Positions 38,650 to 47,242 of a DNA stretch of 49,370 bases are shown here, piece by piece. A program made the translations under genes and the position numbers. Each line of letters starts with the position of its first letter. The stretch's first letter is position 1. Origin of the DNA: Chloroflexota bacterium (lineage in GTDB: Bacteria > Chloroflexota > UBA5177); assembly GCA_025449555.1 (NCBI GenBank), contig JANWJD010000030.1, forward strand, positions 1 to 49,370. The letters are read 5' to 3'. The notes under the pieces are model-generated. The model saw only the letters and a program-made list of their open reading frames with translations. It made no database searches and was not told the DNA's origin.

Positions 38650-39000
38650 CTACTTCTTGGTCGCTCGGGTCTTTGTACCAGTCGCTTTCGCCCGCGAAGG
38701 CTTCTTCGCCTCGGGCGCGACCTCCGGCGTCGCTTCCACGGCGATCGCCGCGTTGAACGCCTTCATCAATCGAGATTTCCGGCGAGAGGCGTTGTTCTTA
38801 TGAATGACACCCTTTTTTGCCGCTTTATCGAGAGCAGAAATCGCCGCGCGAAGATCGTCCTGTGCTTCGGCGGCATTTGTGTTGATCACCGCACGAGCCT
38901 TCTTGACGAAGGTTCTGGTCGACGATTTCACAGCCACGTTACGCGCGTGCCGCTTCTCGGCAATTTTCTCGCGCTTGATGGCCGATTTCGTATTGGCCAT
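38650..39000 (-). CDS. rpsT: Ribosomal protein bS20 with C-terminal Lys/Ala-rich extension
   Basis: MANTKSAIKREKIAEKRHARNVAVKSSTRTFVKKA...GVIHKNNASRRKSRLMKAFN. Confidence 0.97.
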   Translation of the reverse strand: MANTKSAIKREKIAEKRHARNVAVKSSTRTFVKKARAVINTNAAEAQDDLRAAISALDKAAKKGVIHKNNASRRKSRLMKAFNAAIAVEATPEVAPEAKKPSRAKATGTKTRATKK

Positions 39001-39107
39001 ATGAGTTACTTTCCTCCTGCCGCAGTGCCCTAAACAGTAAAGGGCTACGCGGCCCTGCAGACGGCGTAGCTAGGAGGATTATACCAGCCGCTCTGAATGC
39101 AGGGCAA
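39001..39107 (-). promoter_or_regulatory. rpsT promoter and structured 5'UTR
   Basis: Minus strand TTGCCC-N18-TATAAT (-10 at 39083-39078); leader hairpins GCTACGC/GCGTAGC and GCCCT/AGGGC before SD AGGAGGA. Confidence 0.6.
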
Positions 39108-39161
39108 CGCACGACGGGTATCAATCAAGCGGGCGGATAGATTCCATGGCGCAGACGTCGT

Positions 39162-39410
39162 TTACTGTGGTGACAACGGGGTGCCACCGATGCGTTGTTG
39201 CAAAAGTCTCCGATGGACTCCGGGAAGCGGCTTTCCAGACGTGCGGTGGTGAACAACGGACGGACGCATACGATCGCCGGGCGTCGCCCCAACAGCAGTG
39301 CCGCCCAGCGTCCCGGTGATCAGCGCTATGCCCAGAATGAAAGATGCGATCCAGAGCGTGGCCACCAAAGATCGTCGCTTCGGCCAACTTCCGCTCGAAA
39401 CCACCTTCAC
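39162..39410 (-). CDS. Small hypothetical protein with one hydrophobic segment
   Basis: MKVVSSGSWPKRRSLVATLWIASFILGIALITGTLGGTAVGATPG... Confidence 0.3.
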   Translation of the reverse strand: MKVVSSGSWPKRRSLVATLWIASFILGIALITGTLGGTAVGATPGDRMRPSVVHHRTSGKPLPGVHRRLLQQRIGGTPLSPQ

Positions 39411-39473
39411 CTCGCCACAGGATGCCTCGACCCGTTCCTGACCTCACTGTAACGGTCCATAGACGTATCTACA

Positions 39474-39634
39474 AGGTCGATCCGACGTCAACCGTGTGGC
39501 TGGTCGACCTCCCACAAGCCTGACCCGCGGTAGGGAGGGCCGCGCAGCAGTGCTCCTCCGCCCTCACGGTCGCTTCCGGAGAAAACGACCGAAGCGGCGG
39601 GCCACTGCGGCTGACGCCGCGGGCGTGCCCTACC
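39474..39634. ncRNA. Candidate structured intergenic element (small hairpin followed by nested rod-like hairpin)
   Basis: AGGTCGA/TCGACCT; then nested GGTAGGG/CCCTACC, GCAGTG/CACTGC, CCGCCC/GGCGGG, CGGTCG/CGACCG. Confidence 0.35.
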
Positions 39635-39831
39635 GAAGCGAAGTGGAGGCGCCATGCAATCACACAAGCGGCAGCATCCACTCCCATCGGTCGGGCCTCA
39701 CGGTGCTGCCCCCACTCACATCTCACATCGCCTGATGCGCGCGGCCCGCACGGGACGCTACCCTAGAGTCACAGGTGCCGCACGGCTGCGAGGCTGGAGT
39801 GCGGCGCAAACCGATGAGGAAGGACTGAGTA

Positions 39832-41166
39832 GTGGTAGCAGGCACGACGCCACTGGAATCGGGTGATCCGACACCTCGCGTCGGCGGGCCGACTGAAGAA
39901 GATCTCGCGAAATGCGTGCACTGCGGCCTCTGCCTGAATGCCTGCCCGACGTATCGTGCCACCGGTCTCGAAACGGAGTCGCCCCGCGGGCGCATCTATC
40001 TCATGCGGGCGCTACATGACGGACGCATTGATCTGGACGACAGCTTTCATACGCACATGGATCTCTGTCTGGTATGCCGTGCGTGCGAGACCGCGTGTCC
40101 GTCAGGAGTGCCGTTCGGACGCATGATGGAAGCGACGCGCGACCAGATGTGGAACGAGCCGGTGGGACCGCCCGCCCAACGCGTCGCCAATCGGCTCACC
40201 TTCGAGTTCGTGTTTCCACACAGGCGACTCTTTCAAAGACTGTTTGCCGCGATGCGTATCTACCAGCACTCCGGACTACGGAGCATCGTGCGCCGCTCGG
40301 GCCTGCTGCGGAAGATGCCGGGAGGGTGGGGCGAACGGGAAGCGCTCATGCCACTCCTGGATTCGGCTTCCTTTGTTGTCCAGGACGCAATACCTCCACG
40401 GCTGCCGGGCGTACCTCGGGTTGGATTTCTGGCGGGTTGTGTGATGAGTACCGCCTTTGGCGACGTACAGCGCGCTTCAGTTCGTGTCCTCGAACGTTTC
40501 GGTTGCCAGGTCGTGGTCCCACCGGGCCAGGGCTGCTGCGGTGCCCTGAATGTCCATGCGGGCGAGCGTGCCCGTGCCAAGATCATGGCGAAGGCGGTCG
40601 TCGAGTCCATGCTCGAAGCCGACCTGGACGTGATTGTGGTCAACTCCGCCGGCTGCGGGTCGACCATGAAAGAGTACTCGGAACTATTTGCCGATGAGCC
40701 CGACTACCTGCCGAGAGTGCGCCAGTTCGAGCGCCTGGTGCGCGACTTCAGCGAATTTCTGGCCGAGTTGCCATTTCCCAGGGTCTCCGGTCCCGGATCG
40801 AAGGAATCGGACGGCGTGATCGCGGTGTATCAGGACGCGTGCCACCTGCGCCACGCGCAACGCATCGCCGCGCAGCCCCGCGAATTGCTGAAACAGGTGG
40901 ATGGTCTACAAACGGTGGAGTTGGCGTATCCCGATCTCTGCTGCGGTAGTGCCGGGGTGTACAACTTGCAACATCCTGCGATGTCGCGCGAAATCCTCAA
41001 TGCCAAGCTGGACGACATTCGCGCGAGCGGTGCATCGTTGGTGGTCAGTGCCAATCCGGGATGCATCATGCAACTCCGCAAGGGAGCCGAGGAGGCCCAA
41101 CTTCCAATCCAGGTTCGACACATTGCGGAGGTACTCGACGAAGCGCTGAACGGTCGGGATGGGTAG
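39832..41166 (+). CDS. glcF: Glycolate oxidase iron-sulfur subunit GlcF
   Basis: CVHCGLCLNACPTYRATG and CLVCRACETACPSGVPFG ferredoxin motifs; two CCG domains; adjacent to glcD. Confidence 0.92.
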   Translation: MVAGTTPLESGDPTPRVGGPTEEDLAKCVHCGLCLNACPTYRATGLETESPRGRIYLMRALHDGRIDLDDSFHTHMDLCLVCRACETACPSGVPFGRMMEATRDQMWNEPVGPPAQRVANRLTFEFVFPHRRLFQRLFAAMRIYQHSGLRSIVRRSGLLRKMPGGWGEREALMPLLDSASFVVQDAIPPRLPGVPRVGFLAGCVMSTAFGDVQRASVRVLERFGCQVVVPPGQGCCGALNVHAGERARAKIMAKAVVESMLEADLDVIVVNSAGCGSTMKEYSELFADEPDYLPRVRQFERLVRDFSEFLAELPFPRVSGPGSKESDGVIAVYQDACHLRHAQRIAAQPRELLKQVDGLQTVELAYPDLCCGSAGVYNLQHPAMSREILNAKLDDIRASGASLVVSANPGCIMQLRKGAEEAQLPIQVRHIAEVLDEALNGRDG

Positions 41167-41169
41167 GGC

Positions 41170-42621
41170 ATGAGACGATTCGAACGGGACTCGACGCAGT
41201 TGGTGGCCGAACTTGTGGCGGTCGTGGGAGCAGAGCATTTGCTGCATAAGCCGGAGGATACGATCGTCTACGAGTCCGACGGCACGGCGGAACGGGGTAT
41301 TCCGACCGTCGTCGTGTTGCCTGATTCGGCAGAGCAGGTAGAGGCGGTCGTTCGAGTCGCACGGCGTCACGGATTGCCCATTGTTCCCAGAGGAGCCGGC
41401 ACCGGTTTGAGCGGTGGGGCCGTGCCGGATTCAGGTGGAGTCTTGATCGGCACCGCGCGGATGCGCCGCCTGCTCGAGCTCGACGTACGCAACCAATTCG
41501 CCATCGTGGAGCCGGGCATGGTCAATGCGGAGCTCTCGGCGCTGGTGGCCCGCCACAATCTGTTTTACGCGCCGGATCCATCAAGCCAGAAGGCGTGTAC
41601 GATTGGCGGTAACGTGGCCGAAAACTCAGGTGGCCCCCATTGCCTGATGTACGGCATGACCACGAACCACATTCTGGGCCTCGAAATCGTCACGGTGGAC
41701 GGCGAACGAATGTGGATCGGCGGGGCGAATCCGGATCCGGTCGGCTATGACCTGGTTGGCGCAATTGTTGGGTCGGAGGGAACGCTGGCGCTGGTTACCA
41801 AGATCATGGTTCGACTCCTGCCCAAACCGCCTGCGACCCGGACCATCCTGGCAATTTTTCCGACCATGGACGCCGCGTGCGACGCCGTGTCTGCCATCGT
41901 GAGCGCCGGCATCGTACCCGCCGCGATGGAAATGATGGACGCCGTGACCACGAGCGCGGTCGAAGCCGCCGTACACGCCGGTTACCCGCTCGATGCAGGA
42001 GGAATCCTGTTGGTGGAGCTGGATGGAACGGCGACGACGCTGGCGGCGCAGGCAGCGTCGATCGAGGCGGTGTGCAGAAACCACCAGGTGCGCGAGGTGC
42101 GAGTGGCGGATCGCCAGGAGGAGCGGGACCGGCTCTGGGCGGGCCGAAAAGGGGCTCTCGGGGCGTTGGGCAGACTGGCGCCGAACTATTTCATTCAGGA
42201 CGGCGTGGTGCCCCGCACGAAGCTACGGGAGGTTCTGCAACGCGTGCAAGAAATCGGCGAGAGGTATGGCTTGGTGGTCGCCAACGTGTTCCATGCGGGC
42301 GACGGGAACCTTCATCCCAACATCCTGTTCGATGCGCGAACTCCCGGAATCCGAGATTGGGTGAGACAGGCCGGGGCGGAAATCCTGCGTGTCTGTGTCG
42401 AGGCCGGTGGCAGCATCACCGGCGAACACGGCGTCGGAGTCGACAAACAAGACTATCTGGCCTGGATGTTCACCCCGGTCGAGATCGACGTGATGAGGGA
42501 ACTCAAGGCGGCGTTCGACCCACAGGGCATTCTTAACCCCGGCAAGATCTTTCCCGGCGCCAAGGGGTGCGGTGAGATACAAGGCGTGGATCGGCGACTC
42601 GCGCTCGCCGCCATGGTCTGA
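41170..42621 (+). CDS. glcD: Glycolate oxidase FAD-linked subunit GlcD
   Basis: PIVPRGAGTGLSGGAVPDSGGVLIG...DPSSQKACTIGGNVAENSGGPHCLMYG...GSITGEHGVGVDKQDYL. Confidence 0.94.
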   Translation: MRRFERDSTQLVAELVAVVGAEHLLHKPEDTIVYESDGTAERGIPTVVVLPDSAEQVEAVVRVARRHGLPIVPRGAGTGLSGGAVPDSGGVLIGTARMRRLLELDVRNQFAIVEPGMVNAELSALVARHNLFYAPDPSSQKACTIGGNVAENSGGPHCLMYGMTTNHILGLEIVTVDGERMWIGGANPDPVGYDLVGAIVGSEGTLALVTKIMVRLLPKPPATRTILAIFPTMDAACDAVSAIVSAGIVPAAMEMMDAVTTSAVEAAVHAGYPLDAGGILLVELDGTATTLAAQAASIEAVCRNHQVREVRVADRQEERDRLWAGRKGALGALGRLAPNYFIQDGVVPRTKLREVLQRVQEIGERYGLVVANVFHAGDGNLHPNILFDARTPGIRDWVRQAGAEILRVCVEAGGSITGEHGVGVDKQDYLAWMFTPVEIDVMRELKAAFDPQGILNPGKIFPGAKGCGEIQGVDRRLALAAMV

Positions 42622-42624
42622 AAT

Positions 42625-42698
42625 AAAAAAACCGGGCGGTGCGCGCCTCCCCAGGCTACACCACCCGTTGGCAATCCCCCACCTCCGCAGATTGCCAA
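42625..42698 (-). ncRNA. Candidate small RNA (about 75 nt) with two hairpins and intrinsic terminator
   Basis: Minus strand: TTGGCAATC...GATTGCCAA (perfect 9 bp), then CGGGTGGTG...CACCGCCCG followed by GTTTTTTTATTT. Confidence 0.6.
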
Positions 42699-42703
42699 GA
42701 CCT

Positions 42704-42731
42704 ACTATAAGGATCTCGCCGGAATACTCAA
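42704..42731 (-). promoter_or_regulatory. Promoter of candidate sRNA
   Basis: Minus strand TTGAGT (42731-42726), 16-nt spacer, TATAGT (42709-42704), placing +1 at the base of hairpin 1. Confidence 0.55.
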
Positions 42732-42956
42732 TGGCTGCGAGCCGAGATTCGGCCGGTTCGCAGATGTTATGTCGAGCGTGGCGGCCCATAGCGACGGTGG
42801 CATTGAGGTGACGATGTCGAAAGAATGTCAGTAGTCGAGGGATTTATCCACGACCTGTGGACGAGCCTCAGAGCTCATCCACAGAAGTGTCCACGAGATT
42901 ATGCAGATGTGACATGACCGGCGAGCCCGAGGTAGATTGTTTGCCGGCGAGTCGGC

Positions 42957-43955
42957 TCAGTCGTCCGACAACGACGCGGCAAATGACTCATCCGCGGAGT
43001 ATTCCATGCTGATCATCGGGTGCATGCCGGCGTGCACCACCAATTCGAACACATCGGGCCGCGCGTAATGCCCGGCTACGTCCAGTGACGACCGGGCCGC
43101 ACGCGCCTCCCTGGGATCGACCTGGGCGTACAGGATTCCCTCTTCGGCTTCGAGCGGACCCGCGATGAAGGTGCCATGGGGATTCACAATGGCACTGCGA
43201 CCAACGTTGATCCATTCATCCGCCTGCCCGTAGAACCGTTGCTTCATCGCCAGCGAGTCCGGACTATCCGACAACCTGAGTGCCATGCAACTGCTGATCA
43301 CGTGCACTCGTCCCTCGCGCGCGATGTGTTGAATGGTTGCCTGCCAGCCGTCGCCGCGATCCCAGGTGGAGGCGATATACAGTTGCACGCCCCAGGCATA
43401 CAGGGTGTACCGGGCGAGCGGCATGTAATTTTCCCAGCAGATCAAACCACTCAATCTGCCGTAGGGAGTATCGAACACCTGAAGTGTACTGCCGTCCCCC
43501 TGCGCCCAGATCAAGCGCTCACCGCCGGTGGGAACGAGCTTACGATGCTTGCCCATAATATTGCCCTGGTCATCGATGTACAGGAGCGTGTTGTACAGGC
43601 TGGTGCCGCTGGCTTCGGCGTTACATTCGTTCAGGCCCACCACCACAAAGGCGTTCGCCGCCTGTGCCGCCGCACAAAGATCGTCCGTCGATTGGCTAGG
43701 AATGGTGACCGAATTGGCGAGCAGGCGTCCGTACAGGTGATCGAGCGTATCACTATCTCCCGCCGGCACCGCCCACACCCAATCGGGATAGGTTGGAATG
43801 TACGCCTCGGGAAACACGATCACACGGGCTCCCCGAGATCCAGCGTCCTGAATGAGACGGCAAGCTTTGGCGACGGTCGCTTCGCGATTCAAGAACACCG
43901 GCGAGGCCTGTACAGCGGCAACCGTGAATGGTACATCCAGCGGGAGATTATCCAT
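42957..43955 (-). CDS. Nitrilase family carbon-nitrogen hydrolase
   Basis: FPEAYIPTYPDW, GKHRKLVPTGGE, GLICWENYMPLARY (Glu/Lys/Cys triad context); ATG 43955. Confidence 0.93.
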   Translation of the reverse strand: MDNLPLDVPFTVAAVQASPVFLNREATVAKACRLIQDAGSRGARVIVFPEAYIPTYPDWVWAVPAGDSDTLDHLYGRLLANSVTIPSQSTDDLCAAAQAANAFVVVGLNECNAEASGTSLYNTLLYIDDQGNIMGKHRKLVPTGGERLIWAQGDGSTLQVFDTPYGRLSGLICWENYMPLARYTLYAWGVQLYIASTWDRGDGWQATIQHIAREGRVHVISSCMALRLSDSPDSLAMKQRFYGQADEWINVGRSAIVNPHGTFIAGPLEAEEGILYAQVDPREARAARSSLDVAGHYARPDVFELVVHAGMHPMISMEYSADESFAASLSDD

Positions 43956-44085
43956 GGTCGAACTCGAAATGGAGTTGTGGTGCCTCCTGATGGTAGTAAG
44001 TTCGGTCTTGCATGATGCGCCTCTCCGTGCCGCTGAACGATCGCAAGTCCTAGCACGGCAACCATAACGCCGGATTGTGATCTTG

Positions 44086-44398
44086 TCAAAGAGCGGCAGG
44101 TGCGTGTCTCGCTTTGTGCATGCCGTTAAACGCTCGGGCCGCACCCTGCCTGGAAAGACGGGTACGTAAGGGTCGCTCCCGGGCAAAGAATGCGTATAAC
44201 AGCGAGGCTCCGACGAGATAGCAGCCGGTCCCCATGAGAAATGCCGGAGTGAAGTCACCGACTTTTTTCAGCTGCCCGCTGACCGCCGGCGAGCAGTACG
44301 GGACGCCGTACGACCCGATCGGCCAGGAATCCTAGCGGGAGGCTGACCAGCAAGACGGCCGGCGAAACAATCCAGGATACTGACCCTGTGTCACGCAC
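44086..44398 (-). pseudogene. Remnant of an MFS transporter
   Basis: Frame 1: SWIVSPAVLLVSLPLGFLADRVVRRPVLLAGG (motif A-like), then another frame: SPAVSGQLKKVGDFTPAFLMGTGCYLVGASLLYAFFARE (terminal MFS helices). Confidence 0.5.
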
Positions 44399-44418
44399 TT
44401 TGATCCCGGAGAAAAGCT

Positions 44419-46038
44419 ATGCCCGATGAAGCCACTCTGTACAGCAACGGAATCATTCACACCATGCGAGCAGGGGAAGGCCCTGCCGAGGCGTTCCTGG
44501 TGCGCGGCGAGCGCGTTGCCGGGGTGGGGAGCCGAGAGGACCTTCTGGCGCTAGCGGGGGGAGCGGCCCGCGTTGATCTCGACGGATGTACCGTCATTCC
44601 GGGCTTCAACGATTGTCATGCGCACCTCCTTTCCTTTGGGCTCGCGCTCGATCAGCTCGATGTCAGCGCGGACTCCGTTCACTCGATCGCAGACATCGTC
44701 GGCGCCGTGGAACGGCGTGGTCGGGACACCGGTTCACACGCGTGGATACACGGTCGCGGTTACAACCAGAACGAACTGGTTGAGGCCCGACATATCACGC
44801 GACTCGAGCTCGATGCGGTCAGTAGCGCGCGGCCCGTAGTACTCGATCACACCTCCGGTCATGTGCTGGTATGCAATACAGCGGCGCTGGAACGGGCCGG
44901 AATCGCACGCGACACCGAAAATCCGGCCGGTGGGGAGATCGAGCGCGATGAGCACGGTGATCCAACGGGATTGTTAAAAGAGTCCGCCATGGATCTACTG
45001 CGCCGTGTGATCCCGACAACCACCGAAGTGGAGGGCCGGGACGCGATTTTGAAAGCAATGGCAACGCTGTCGACATTCGGCATCACCAGCGCCTCGGACG
45101 CGTGGACGGGACACGGCCCATCGATCGAGGGAGAGCTGGCCATGTATCGCGCTTCGGTGCGCAGCGGTCGGCTGACGGCTCGGATCACCCTCATGCCGCT
45201 GATTTCATATGTCGTTCGAGATGACTCCGACCGTGTGCGACTCCCATCTGACTTCGACGTCGGCTCGGATCCGGCCTGGCTCACCATTGGTGCAACCAAG
45301 ATCTTTTCTGATGGAGCGCTTTCCACCCGCACGGCTGCCATGCGCGAACCGTACGCCGATGATCCGTCGAACCGGGGGATTCTCTTCTGGGAGCGACCGG
45401 CGTTGGTAAGCGTGATGCGCCGTGCCCACGAGGCAGGCTGGCAGATTGCAACGCATGCCCTGGGCGATCGGGCGGTCGAGATGGTACTGGACTGCTACGA
45501 CGGGGCCATTCGCGACAGACCCCGGGCCGATCATCGGCACCGTATCGAGCACTGTATGTACGCCGACGAGACCATGGCGCGCGCAATCCGGGATCTGGGC
45601 ATCGTGCCGTCCTTGCAGCCGGACATCTACCGACTTGGCGATGCCTACGTGGCGGCGCTCGGACTGGAGCGCGCTGCTGAGAGCATTCCAATCGGGCTCT
45701 TTCGGCGGTTCGGGATCGAGTTGGCGCTTAGTTCCGACCTTCCGGTGATCCCGGGGCGACCGCTCGACGTTATCCGTTCCGCCATGGAACGAACGACTCC
45801 GAGGGGAGTGGAATTGGGCCCGCACCATGCCATCCCCGCCATGGACGCGATCCGGGCCTACACCTGGGGTGGCGGGTATGCGACGCACTCCGAGCGGATA
45901 AAAGGGACCCTGGCCCCGGGCATGCTCGCAGACTTCATCGTGCTGTCCGGTGATCCCGCCCAGACGGAACTTGATGACTGGCAGACGATCCAGGTGGTAC
46001 GGACAGCGGTTGGAGGACAGCTTATGTACCGGGGCTAG
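44419..46038 (+). CDS. Amidohydrolase (YtcJ-like metal-dependent hydrolase)
   Basis: VIPGFNDCHAHLLSFG...KIFSDGALSTRTAAM...ATHALGDRAVEMVLD...HRIEHCMYA...SSDLPVIPGRPLDVIRSAM. Confidence 0.92.
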   Translation: MPDEATLYSNGIIHTMRAGEGPAEAFLVRGERVAGVGSREDLLALAGGAARVDLDGCTVIPGFNDCHAHLLSFGLALDQLDVSADSVHSIADIVGAVERRGRDTGSHAWIHGRGYNQNELVEARHITRLELDAVSSARPVVLDHTSGHVLVCNTAALERAGIARDTENPAGGEIERDEHGDPTGLLKESAMDLLRRVIPTTTEVEGRDAILKAMATLSTFGITSASDAWTGHGPSIEGELAMYRASVRSGRLTARITLMPLISYVVRDDSDRVRLPSDFDVGSDPAWLTIGATKIFSDGALSTRTAAMREPYADDPSNRGILFWERPALVSVMRRAHEAGWQIATHALGDRAVEMVLDCYDGAIRDRPRADHRHRIEHCMYADETMARAIRDLGIVPSLQPDIYRLGDAYVAALGLERAAESIPIGLFRRFGIELALSSDLPVIPGRPLDVIRSAMERTTPRGVELGPHHAIPAMDAIRAYTWGGGYATHSERIKGTLAPGMLADFIVLSGDPAQTELDDWQTIQVVRTAVGGQLMYRG

Positions 46039-46225
46039 CCGGCTGACGAGGCACCGTACAACCACATATGTCAGGCGTTCCAACCCGGCTCCGGGCGTGG
46101 ATTGCGCTGGCCCTGTTAGAAACTCACACCGATGAGTAACTAGACTGAAATCGGAGAGCCGTGAGCGGACCCCGCATCAGCAAACGACTGCGGTAGACGC
46201 CAGGGCAGGATGCTTCCGAAGGGGT

Positions 46226-47212
46226 GTGGCTAGCGACGCCATAGCCCCGGTACGGTTGCATTCACGCCTACCGCCTCTCGTTTTGCCTATCCTCAGGGTG
46301 GAACGTGGCCTGCAAAACGACTCTCCACCATCCATAACGAACAAAGAGGCCCGCACGAAACAAATCGAGTTCGGAACGTCAAGCTTACTTGCGGACGGGG
46401 CCATGGGAACCGAACTCTTGCGACGTGGCCTACCGGCGTCGTGTTGTCTCGAAGCCGCCACGCTGACTCACCCCGACTTGGTGAGGTCAATCCATCGTGC
46501 GTACCGCACGGCAGGAGCGCAACTGCTGACCACGAACACCTTTGGTTCGAATCGCTTTCGGTTAGCGCGTCGCGGTCTGACCGACCATACCGGTGATTTC
46601 AATCGGGCAGCAGCGCGACTCACTCGCTCGATTGCGGGTGACGCCCTCATAGCCGGCTCGATCGGTCCCAGCGGCGAGCAGGACCGGCTTCCACCCGAGA
46701 ATGATCTGCGTGCTGCATTTCGTGAACAGGCGTCGGCGCTGGAACAGGGAGGGGTCGACCTATTTCTGTGCGAAACGTTTGGCGACCCGGGCGAATTGAG
46801 AGCGGCCGTGCTTGGGATCCGTGACATGTCTGCTCTTCCTATTATCGCCAGCATGTCCTACGGCCCTGATGGGCGCACGTTGACCGGGGTCGAACCGGCT
46901 GCCGTCGTCGGGACACTCGGTGATCTGGATATTACCGCCTTCGGTGCGAACTGCTGCATCGGCGATGGGACGATTGAGCAGGTCATCACTGCACTGCATG
47001 AGCTGACCGCACTGCCGCTGGTGGTTCGCCCGAATGCGGGTCAGCCAAGACTCGTCGGGGGGCGCTGGACGTATCCACTCGGCCCGCGGCAATTTGCTGA
47101 ACTGATAGCTCGCCTGAAGGGAGCAACCCGGCTGGTGGGAGGCTGTTGTGGTACCACGCCGGCACACATCGCCGCGCTGCACGACGGCTGGAACTCGATC
47201 GCGCCCAATTGA
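46226..47212 (+). CDS. Homocysteine S-methyltransferase family protein
   Basis: LLADGAMGTELLRRG...TTNTFGSNRFRL...FGANCCIGDG...VGGCCGTTPAHIAAL; true start may lie downstream of 46226. Confidence 0.87.
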   Translation: MASDAIAPVRLHSRLPPLVLPILRVERGLQNDSPPSITNKEARTKQIEFGTSSLLADGAMGTELLRRGLPASCCLEAATLTHPDLVRSIHRAYRTAGAQLLTTNTFGSNRFRLARRGLTDHTGDFNRAAARLTRSIAGDALIAGSIGPSGEQDRLPPENDLRAAFREQASALEQGGVDLFLCETFGDPGELRAAVLGIRDMSALPIIASMSYGPDGRTLTGVEPAAVVGTLGDLDITAFGANCCIGDGTIEQVITALHELTALPLVVRPNAGQPRLVGGRWTYPLGPRQFAELIARLKGATRLVGGCCGTTPAHIAALHDGWNSIAPN

Positions 47213-47242
47213 CACAGGGCGATCTGAAACGTCGGATCGTCG

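Noticed and set aside
39520-39640. SRP RNA or RNase P RNA
   Set aside because: A GGTCAGG string occurs on the minus strand and the shape is rod-like, but the conserved SRP tip (GGAA...AGCAGCC) and the RNase P core motifs are absent
41877-42536. 219-aa Arg/Gly-rich ORF
   Set aside because: Alternate frame of glcD with skewed composition typical of shadow ORFs
43956-44258. N-terminal extension of the nitrilase ORF
   Set aside because: Composition not protein-like; overlaps the MFS remnant; nitrilase homology begins at MDNLPLDVPFTVAAVQ
46120-46170. Hammerhead-like strings (GAAAC, CCGATGAG, GAAATCGG) upstream of homocysteine methyltransferase
   Set aside because: Core does not match CUGAUGAG and no three-helix arrangement could be drawn; no SAM or cobalamin riboswitch consensus seen either
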